From assembly GCA_023231075.1 (NCBI GenBank), contig JALNWC010000047.1, forward strand, positions 1 to 11,479: a stretch of DNA of 11,479 nucleotides, written 5' to 3'. This stretch comes from Rhodoferax sp. (GTDB taxonomy: Bacteria; Pseudomonadota; Gammaproteobacteria; Burkholderiales; Burkholderiaceae_C). Positions 6,887 to 11,479 of this stretch are shown here, one piece after another (the first letter of the stretch is position 1; every line of letters starts with the position of its first letter). The position numbers and the translations under genes were made by a program. The notes under the pieces are model-generated. The model searched no databases. It had not been told where the DNA came from and saw only the letters and a list, made by a program, of their open reading frames with translations.

Positions 6887-6916
6887 ATTTTAACACTCAG
6901 AGAGGGCATCTGTCAG
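6887..6916 (-). promoter_or_regulatory. Sigma70-like promoter for recombinase and probably the defence operon
   Basis: On the minus strand a -35 box CTGACA (6911-6916, 5 of 6 to consensus) and a -10 box TAAAAT (6887-6892, 5 of 6) are separated by 18 bp. Transcription would begin near 6880, about 25 bp before the recombinase ATG. No other good promoter is apparent between the recombinase and the nuclease gene, so read-through is likely. In a resolvase gene this is also where res sites normally lie, which would allow autoregulation; no clear res subsites could be assigned by eye. Confidence 0.5.
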
Positions 6917-7051
6917 CGATACAGGCCACACGTGGAGCCGTCCGAAAATCGACCGTTTTATGAACAAAAAAGGGGCGTCATAGCGCACCCTGGTTGTTGA
7001 TGAATCTGATCCGCCTTTTTGGGCCTTGCTCCCGATGATGGCCTCGGACAC

Positions 7052-7122
7052 TTGTTAACGGCGGCGTAAATCCGCTGAAAAATGGCGGCGAAAATTGGTG
7101 TCGAGCAAATTTTGTTTGCCAA
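7052..7122 (-). repeat. 71-bp inverted repeat, right copy
   Basis: Reverse complement of 1272-1342 with one mismatch (the T/C at the 32nd position from the TTGGC end). The tip TGTTAACGGCGGCGTAAATC faces the defence block. Unlike the left copy, the sequence continues outward into a hairpin-rich segment that ends at a second, related tip (7255-7279). This suggests that the right copy is the more complete version and the left copy a truncated piece. Confidence 0.85.
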
Positions 7123-7145
7123 GGTCACAAAGGGGCTTTGTGACC
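7123..7145. repeat. Perfect hairpin inside the mini-element
   Basis: GGTCACAAAG and CTTTGTGACC form a perfect 10-bp stem with a GGG loop. It lies immediately outside the 71-bp repeat. There is no T-run after it on either strand, so it is unlikely to be an intrinsic terminator. A transposase-binding dyad or structural element is more likely. Confidence 0.7.
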
Positions 7146-7161
7146 CAATGTGATTGTTTTC

Positions 7162-7227
7162 CCCTATGGGCCGCATCAAGGGTACGCTTCGCCGGGCTGT
7201 CGCCCGCCCTTGACCCGACCCACAGGG
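7162..7227. repeat. Nested three-level hairpin inside the mini-element
   Basis: Three pairs of arms nest in order: CCCTATGGG (7162-7170) with CCCACAGGG (7219-7227, one mismatch); TCAAGGG (7176-7182) with CCCTTGA (7207-7213, perfect); GGGC (7194-7197) with GCCC (7202-7205) around TGTC. The result is a long imperfect stem of about 66 nt, suggestive of a structured RNA or REP-like cruciform. Confidence 0.6.
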
Positions 7228-7309
7228 CATATTTCATGCCTGCTTTTTCCCCGCCACCAGATTTACGCGGAAACTGACAGCCATCGACACCAAGCCGTAC
7301 AAAAGCAGA

Positions 7310-7435
7310 TTACACGACTTCCTCGACTGTTTCGATGTAGGCTGGAGGCGTGATTTCGGACTCCAGGTCGACAGGTGCATTCCACCTTTCGTAGTAATTC
7401 ACCGCACGAAGCTCAACCAGCTCTCTTTGGCCAGG
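7310..7435 (-). pseudogene. Unidentified protein, C-terminal fragment
   Basis: Minus-strand frame reading LPGQRELVELRAVNYYERWN, then APVDLESEITPPAYIETVEE and a stop at 7310-7312. The composition and smooth amphipathic pattern look like real coding sequence, and the segment lies exactly between the mini-element and the Sir2 fragment. Upstream the frame runs into antisense of the Sir2 fragment, so the 5' part was lost at a junction near 7436. I do not recognise the family. It could be a chance open frame. Confidence 0.35.
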
Positions 7436-7439
7436 TAGA

Positions 7440-7754
7440 TTGAGTCCACCTGCTTGTACCTGCGGCGGCTTTGTCCGCCCCGGCGTCGTATGGTTTGGCG
7501 AAGCCCTGCCCGCCAGAGAACTGAACGCGGCGTTTGCCGCCGCCAAAGATTGCGACCTGTTGTTCACCATTGGCACCGCCGGCTTGGTTCAACCTGCGGC
7601 ACGAATTCCCTTAATGGCAAAACAAGCCGGTGCCAGCGTGGTGGAGATCAATCCAAACAGCACCGGGATGGACTGCGAATGCACTTGGTCGTTGAGGGGT
7701 GCAGTCGGGGAAATCATGCCAATCTTGTTGCAGACGGCCTTTGCGCCCGCGTGA
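7440..7754 (+). pseudogene. Sir2/CobB-type NAD-dependent deacylase, C-terminal fragment
   Basis: The frame encodes PPACTCGGFVRPGVVWFGEA, IGTAGLVQPAARIPLMAKQA, VVEINPNST and LRGAVGEIMPILLQ. These are the second half of class III sirtuins of the CobB type: the end of the zinc ribbon, the GVVWFGE segment, the GTSG..PAA nucleotide-binding loop, EIN and the terminal LRG..G..LP. The N-terminal half (GAGxS, TQN, catalytic His) is absent, and the zinc-ribbon pair reads CTC rather than CxxC. The only start available is a TTG at 7440 with no ribosome site. It is a 5'-truncated remnant with no expected activity. The 3' end (TGA 7752-7754) looks natural. Confidence 0.78.
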
Positions 7755-7779
7755 GGATGTGGTCCTGTGACTCGACTTG

Positions 7780-8235
7780 ATGCGATACCCACGCCAGAAC
7801 GGCCTGGCCGTCGCGCTGCGCGAGCTGGGCCGCATTGAGCGCACGCTGTTTATCCTGGACTGGCTGCAAAGCGTGGAGCTGCGCCGCCGTGTCAATGCCG
7901 GACTGAACAAGGGTGAGGCCCGCAACGCGCTGGCCAGGGCGGTGTTCTTCAACCGGCTGGGCGAGATCCGCGACCGCAGCTTTGAGCAGCAGCGCTACCG
8001 CGCCAGTGGCTTGAACTTGATCACAGCGGCCATCGTTCTCTGGAATACGGTCTACCTGGAGCGGGCCACCGCCGCTTTACAAGGACACGGGAGGGAAGTT
8101 GACACCTCGCTATTGCAATACTTTTCACCCCTGGGCTGGGAGCACATCAACCTGACGGGCGATTACGTCTGGCGTAGCAGCGCCAAGGTCGGTGCGGGCA
8201 AGTTCAGGCCGCTGCGGCCGCTTCCTGGGGCTTAA
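7780..8235 (+). pseudogene. tnpA: Tn3-family transposase TnpA, C-terminal fragment
   Basis: About 150 residues match the end of the Tn3 DDE transposase: YPRQNGLAVALRELGRIERT, LNKGEARNALARAVFFNRLG, NLITAAIVLWNTVYLERAT, LSPLGWEHINLTGDY (here FSPLGWEHINLTGDY) and KFRPLRPL. These carry the region with the final catalytic Glu (NKGEARN). A full TnpA is close to 1000 residues, so roughly 85 percent is missing from the 5' side. The stop TAA lies within the terminal inverted repeat, as usual in Tn3 elements. Divergent from the serine recombinase at 6292-6855, it may be the other half of a Tn3 tnpR/tnpA pair broken by later insertions. Confidence 0.88.
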
Positions 8236-8268
8236 CGTACTTTAAATTCCGTTTTCTACAGCGACCCC
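8231..8268 (+). repeat. Tn3-family 38-bp terminal inverted repeat (outer end at 8268)
   Basis: The 38 bp run from CTTAACGTACTTTAAATTCC to the outer end GCGACCCC. Read inward this is GGGGTCGC...GAAAACGGAA...GTTAAG, matching the Tn21/Tn3 consensus (GGGGTC, internal GAAAACGGAAA, end TAAG). It follows the transposase stop directly and marks the original transposon border. The opposite repeat is not in the window. Confidence 0.88.
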
Positions 8269-9022
8269 CATATCAAAGCCATCCACGCCGAAGTCAAGCA
8301 GGAATACGGTTGGCCAAAAATGTGGAAATAACTGGTGACCCGAGGTATCCGGGTCGGCAAAGAACGTGTCAGAAAGCTGATGCAGCGTCACGGCATCAAG
8401 GCCAGTGGCAAGAGGAAATTTGTCGTCACCACCGACAGCAAACATAACCTGCCCATTGCGTCCAACCTGCTGGAATGCAACTTCTCACCCGAGGCACCCA
8501 ACCAGGTGTGGACCAGTGACATCACTTACATCGCCACGGACGAAGGCTGGCTGTATCTGACCGGCGTGATTGGCCTATTCAGCCGCCAGGTGGTGGGCTG
8601 GAGCATGAGGGACAACATGCAGACAAACGCGGTGACCGATGCCATGCGAATGGCGTGGTTCAGACGTCGCCCAGAGCCTGCTCTGATCTTTCACTCAGAC
8701 CATGGGAGCCAGTATTGCAGCCATGAGTTTCAAAGCGAGCTCAAACGCTTTGAGATGAAATCATCAATGAGCCGCAAGGGCAATTGCTGGGAGCGTCAAC
8801 GCACCCACCGAGAGTCTGTGGGGTCGTTTGAAGGTTGGCAGACTGTACGGCAGAAGATTTGCGACCCGGCGCGAGGCCATAGACGAAGTCATTGATTGGC
8901 TCAATTTCTACAACCACAAGAGATTGCACTCAACGTTGGGCTATGTCAGCCCAATGACGTTTGAGCAACGCTGGACAGCGGCCCAGCAGCAAGACAGGAA
9001 GTCCGCAAAATGGGTGGCTTAA
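8269..9022 (+). pseudogene. IS3-family transposase OrfB with stop codon, frameshift and 5' truncation
   Basis: Read in two frames this is a typical IS3 OrfB: HIKAIHAEVKQEYGWPKMWK, a TAA (8329-8331) where related proteins have Glu, then LVTRGIRVGKERVRKLMQRH, and the DDE core. Catalytic Asp 1 is in WTSDITYI and Asp 2 in FHSDHGSQYCS. Close to NCW the frame changes: GAGCGTC stands where GAC would be expected, a 4-base gain near 8792-8796. The second frame continues NAPTESLWG, with the third catalytic residue Glu, to LHSTLGYVSPMTFEQRW and stop 9020-9022. Three independent lesions make it inactive. Confidence 0.88.
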
Positions 9023-9049
9023 GGAGTATGAAAAACAGGGGTAAGATCA
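8269..9049 (+). mobile_element. IS3-family insertion sequence, 5'-truncated
   Basis: The element lacks orfA and the start of orfB, having been cut where the Tn3 repeat ends at 8268. The right end is placed at 9049, where GGGGTAAGATCA gives the CA terminus expected for an IS3-family 5'-TG...CA-3' element; inward reading is TGATCTTACCCC. The exact right end is inferred from this terminus and from where the LysR coding sequence becomes foreign. Confidence 0.75.
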
Positions 9050-9993
9050 GTTCCGGAAAATAAACATGCTTGGGTGAGAAAACGCTGTAGAGCGGGCGTG
9101 GATTGCTTCTTTTTGTGCACCACAAGGTAGCACTGCCGAGGCATTTTTAGCCACCTTGTGGCAATGCGTTGCAGGCGACCTGCCTCGATAAAATCATTGA
9201 CCACCCATTCAGACAAGCAAGCCAAGCCCAAGCCTTCCGTTGCGGCCTGCCGTATCGCCTCTGAGCTTCCCAGTTCAATGCAGCGGCGATAAGACTGCAG
9301 GTGTGGCAGCAACCATTCGTCTGTGGCTTCTCGGGTGCCTGAACCCCGTTCGCGCAGCAGCCACACGGCATCACGCAACACCTGTATGGGCAGGAATTTT
9401 GACTTTTGCTCTGCCGCCTGAGTCGTTGGCGTGGCTCCGCACTGTGCGTGGTGTGGGGCGCAAACGACTACCAGTTCATCCTGCAACCAAGGGGTGACCG
9501 TCAGGGCCGTCTGGTGGCAGGGCCCTTCAATCAAGCCCACATCGAGTTCAAAGGCGGCCACTGCGTCACAAATGGCTTCGGTATTGCCAACCATGACACT
9601 GGAGTGCCACGCTGGGCAGTCGTCATATTGGGCGGATTGCAAAAATTGACCCAGCAACTTTGGCAATACGTAGTTGCCAATGGTGGTGCTGGCCCCGATT
9701 CGCAGCGATTGAAGCTGCGCCATCGGGTCATGCGCCATCTGCTCGATGCTGGCTGCACCATCAAGCAAAGCCATCGCCCGTGACAACAACGCGCGGCCAT
9801 TGTCATTGAGCAGCAGGCGTTTGCTGGATCGATCAAACAAGTGCAGAGACAGCAAGCGCTCCAGTTCATTCACGGCCGAGCTGGTGGCTGACTGTGAAAG
9901 CGCCAGCTCGGCGCTTGCCGCAGTGGTGCTGCCATAACGTGCTACTGCCACAAAAATTTGAAGTTGACGCAAGGTCAGACGCAAGACATCCAT
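9019..9993 (-). CDS. LysR-type transcriptional regulator, YeiE/CysB-like context
   Basis: The protein has 324 residues. An N-terminal winged helix-turn-helix (about 5-65) contains LRQLQIFVAVARYGSTTAAS and ELERLLSLHLFDRSSKRLLL, standard for LysR proteins. A periplasmic-binding-protein-like effector domain spans about 92-300 (LRIGASTTIGNYVLPKLLG, DVGLIEG, GLGLACLSEWVV). It is divergent from the YeiH-family gene at 10109, like yeiE-yeiH, so it probably regulates that gene in response to a small sulfur-related or other anion ligand (inference). The last residues after LFSGT come from the IS3 end, so the original C-terminus is changed by a few residues, probably without harm. The stop codon overlaps the IS3 orfB stop on the other strand. 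Confidence 0.9.
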   Translation of the reverse strand: MDVLRLTLRQLQIFVAVARYGSTTAASAELALSQSATSSAVNELERLLSLHLFDRSSKRLLLNDNGRALLSRAMALLDGAASIEQMAHDPMAQLQSLRIGASTTIGNYVLPKLLGQFLQSAQYDDCPAWHSSVMVGNTEAICDAVAAFELDVGLIEGPCHQTALTVTPWLQDELVVVCAPHHAQCGATPTTQAAEQKSKFLPIQVLRDAVWLLRERGSGTREATDEWLLPHLQSYRRCIELGSSEAIRQAATEGLGLACLSEWVVNDFIEAGRLQRIATRWLKMPRQCYLVVHKKKQSTPALQRFLTQACLFSGTDLTPVFHTP

Positions 9994-10108
9994 GATTCAA
10001 GCAGGTTTGTTTAGCGATTAAGTCGGTCAATATTACCTGAATAACCTGTTTTACAGATTACAAGATGCATCCTACAGTTGGCTGCGTTGCATCAAAACCG
10101 TTTAAACC
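9994..10108. promoter_or_regulatory. Divergent regulator/YeiH intergenic region with LysR-type box
   Basis: The AT-rich 115-bp gap between the divergent genes must hold both promoters. TATTACCTGAATA (10031-10043) fits the LysR T-N11-A pattern with symmetrical arms TATT/AATA, and a second small dyad CTGT-TTT-ACAG follows at 10046-10056. These are plausible operator half-sites for autoregulation of the LysR gene and activation of the YeiH gene. Neither start has a clear ribosome site. No confident -35/-10 pair was assigned. Confidence 0.45.
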
Positions 10109-11212
10109 ATGTCCATACAGCCTTTGAAAACCGCGTCGAACCCAAACTTGTTGCTTGCGTCAATGCCAGCCCTTGGGCGTTTGTGGCCCGGTTTGGTGCT
10201 CAGCGCGGCGCTGGCAGCTGCTGGTATGGGTTTGGGAGGTATCGGCTGGTTACAAAGCCATGGCCTGAGTGCACTGACCTTGGCCATCGTGCTGGGAATG
10301 CTGGTGGGCAATACCGTTTATCCGCGATTTGCTGCGACCTGTGGTACCGGGGTGAATTTTTCCAAACAAAATTTGCTGCGTCTGGGCGTGGTGCTGTATG
10401 GACTGCGCCTGACATTGCAAGACATTGGGCACGTAGGTTTGTCTGGTGTCGTCATTGATGCCCTGGTGCTGAGCTCGACCTTTACCCTGGCCTACGTGAT
10501 CGGGACACGGTGGTTAAAACTGGATCGAGATACCGCGATGCTGATTGGTGCCGGCAGCTCCATCTGTGGTGCGGCTGCGGTTATGGCGACCGAGCCGGTG
10601 CTGCGCGCCCGTGCTGAGCAGGTCACAGTTGCCGTAGCTACGGTCGTGGTATTTGGAACACTGTCGATTTTCTTGTACCCGGCGCTGTTTGATTTGAACC
10701 AGCATTGGCAGGTGATCACTGGCGGGGTCGATGGGTTTGGCATCTACGCGGGGTCAACCATTCACGAGGTGGCACAGGTTGTGGCCGCCGCCCATGCCAT
10801 TGGTGCTCATGCCGAGGACACGGCGGTCATTACCAAAATGGTTCGGGTGATGATGCTGGCCCCATTCCTGCTCCTGCTGTCGGTTTGGCTGGCGCGCGAT
10901 CGATCTGCCACGGGTGGCAAGGATGCCCGCGCAAAAATAACTGTGCCATGGTTTGCTTTTGCCTTTGTCGGTGTGGTGCTGTTCAATTCCCTGCATTGGC
11001 TGCCATCCCAGCTGGTTGTGGCGCTGACCACGATTGACACGGCACTGCTGGCCACAGCCATGGCGGCTTTAGGTCTTGCCACGCATATTTCTTCGATCCG
11101 CAAGGCGGGCATGAAACCTTTGTTACTGGCATCAATTTTGTTCATTTGGCTGATTGTGGGCGGTGCTTTGATCAACCATTGGGTGCCAATAGGCTTGGGT
11201 GCTGTTGAATAG
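10109..11212 (+). CDS. YeiH-family (UPF0324) integral membrane protein, putative anion exporter
   Basis: The 367 residues are close to the family norm of about 350, with some ten hydrophobic segments (for example 27-47, 54-70, 111-131, 174-192, 244-261, 279-297, 335-355). Family signatures are visible: FSKQNLLRLGVVLYGLRLTL (84-103), LIGAGSSICGAAAVMATEPV (145-164), GFGIYAGSTIHEVAQVVAAA (209-228) and ITKMVRVMML (241-250). Members are predicted exporters of sulfate, sulfite or related anions; transport has not been shown for most. It is divergent from a LysR-type regulator, which suggests induction by a sulfur-related or organic-anion signal. The frame is intact, unlike many neighbours. The ATG at 10109 is the first start that gives the usual N-terminal cytoplasmic stretch before segment 1. 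Confidence 0.9.
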   Translation: MSIQPLKTASNPNLLLASMPALGRLWPGLVLSAALAAAGMGLGGIGWLQSHGLSALTLAIVLGMLVGNTVYPRFAATCGTGVNFSKQNLLRLGVVLYGLRLTLQDIGHVGLSGVVIDALVLSSTFTLAYVIGTRWLKLDRDTAMLIGAGSSICGAAAVMATEPVLRARAEQVTVAVATVVVFGTLSIFLYPALFDLNQHWQVITGGVDGFGIYAGSTIHEVAQVVAAAHAIGAHAEDTAVITKMVRVMMLAPFLLLLSVWLARDRSATGGKDARAKITVPWFAFAFVGVVLFNSLHWLPSQLVVALTTIDTALLATAMAALGLATHISSIRKAGMKPLLLASILFIWLIVGGALINHWVPIGLGAVE

Positions 11213-11223
11213 CTCGAGGTTTC

Positions 11224-11400
11224 ATGGGTGATTTGCAGATAGTGACCCGCCAATATGCAGGGCGAGGCTCCAAGGCGCACCACCCAGCGACCTTGCTGGC
11301 CAACCTGGTGTACGGCTACTCAACCGGGGTATTCTCCAGTCGCAAGCTGGAAATAGCCTTGGCTTCGGAGGCCAAGAATTGGCCGTTGTTTCATTCATGA
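11224..11400 (+). pseudogene. IS1182-type transposase, N-terminal fragment running into att repeat
   Basis: The frame YAGRGSKAHHPATLLANLVY, then GYSTGVFSSRKLE, matches the conserved N-terminal region of IS1182/IS5-superfamily transposases, which typically read YGERG...YDPALMLKLLLYGYATGVFSSRKIE. After KLEIA the similarity ends exactly where the tRNA-derived repeat begins (11357), and the remaining residues are just that repeat translated to a TGA at 11398-11400. The residues before RQYAGRG are also not typical. The fragment is therefore truncated at both ends, and recombination at the att site probably cut it. Confidence 0.7.
11357..11374. repeat. Right copy of tRNA-derived direct repeat (candidate att core)
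   Basis: Exact copy of 184-201. The next base is A, so this copy keeps the full perfect anticodon stem (GCCAA/TTGGC) that the left copy lost. Neither the T arm on one side nor the D arm on the other is present, so this is not a complete tRNA. It could be the right border of this island fused to the left end of another island in tandem, with the missing 5' half of tRNA-Arg further right. Confidence 0.62.
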
Positions 11401-11479
11401 CCGATCAGAGGAAAGTGGCATAAAAGGGGCTCTTTTCCCTCTGAAAACCATCCAGCAAATCCACAAAATCTCGTTCGCC

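Larger units (their letters stand above)
7053..7279. mobile_element. 227-bp mini-element with IS21-like tips, no gene
   Basis: The segment starts with TGTTAAC and ends with CTGACA, i.e. 5'-TG...CA-3'. Its two 25-bp tips (7053-7077 and, inverted, 7255-7279) match at about 17 of 25 positions, sharing GCGTAAATC followed by G and TG. TG/CA ends with internal repeated GGCGGCG motifs resemble IS21-family termini. No transposase gene remains, and no target duplication is obvious. It could be an internally deleted IS or a MITE-like unit. The family assignment is tentative; the paired tips are read directly. Confidence 0.45.

Noticed and set aside
1272..7122. Hin-type invertible promoter switch
   Set aside because: Invertase crossover sites are about 26 bp with a central dinucleotide, and no such dyad stands out. 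The repeats look more like IS ends. Inversion is kept only as one hypothesis for the repeats.
7055..7237. Small ORFs ending NFRRHFSADLRRR at both 71-bp repeats
   Set aside because: They are only translations of the repeat; the shared ending reflects DNA identity and not a protein family.
11405..11479. Minus-strand frame ending FQREKSPFYATFL that could be the C-terminus of a gene from the right
   Set aside because: Only 24 codons are visible, with no recognisable motif, and the stretch overlaps an imperfect CAGAGG/CCTCTG hairpin. It is too short to call.
1..11479. CRISPR array or retron
   Set aside because: No regularly spaced short repeats and no reverse transcriptase or cas gene. The PRTase-like gene alone does not indicate a retron.

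Overview
The window looks like part of a Betaproteobacterium genome, probably Burkholderiales/Comamonadaceae. The clues are GC-rich coding, the style of the chemotaxis-receptor tail, and the Tn3, IS3 and IS1182 types present. No marker gene fixes the genus. It reads as a mobile, heavily scarred island next to a tRNA-Arg(CCG) gene.

Left edge (1-556): the last codons of a methyl-accepting chemotaxis protein, then the 3' half of tRNA-Arg(CCG) on the minus strand, interrupted in its anticodon stem. An 18-bp block from that arm (184-201) recurs at 11357-11374 in the same orientation, so about 11.2 kb is bracketed by candidate attachment sites. An internally deleted IS200/IS605 element follows. At 628-1270 lies a tyrosine integrase that is frameshifted and has lost its C-terminal catalytic half.

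Core (1272-7122): a 71-bp inverted repeat (70/71 identical) flanks a block of six minus-strand genes. In transcription order these are: a serine recombinase; a PD-(D/E)XK nuclease fused to an ABC-3C-type C-terminal domain; a small ABC-3C middle component; an SMC/Rad50-like DUF2326 ATPase; a phosphoribosyltransferase-like protein; and a NADAR-domain protein. The middle three form a predicted three-component ABC (ABC-3C) anti-mobile-element system. The last two overlap and form a second nucleotide/NAD-related module placed 97 bp downstream. A good sigma70-like promoter lies before the recombinase, and only 21 bp separate the recombinase from the nuclease gene, so one promoter could serve the whole block.

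Scar zone (7053-9049): a 227-bp hairpin-rich mini-element with IS21-like tips, an unidentified C-terminal fragment, a 5'-truncated Sir2/CobB fragment, the C-terminus of a Tn3-family transposase with its 38-bp terminal repeat, and a broken IS3-family orfB cut by that repeat. The recombinase may be the Tn3 resolvase, and the defence genes may have been Tn3 cargo.

Right part (9019-11479): a LysR-type regulator, whose 3' end was rewritten by the IS3 end, is divergent from a YeiH-family (UPF0324) membrane protein. This resembles the yeiE-yeiH arrangement. An IS1182-type transposase fragment then runs directly into the second copy of the tRNA-derived repeat.
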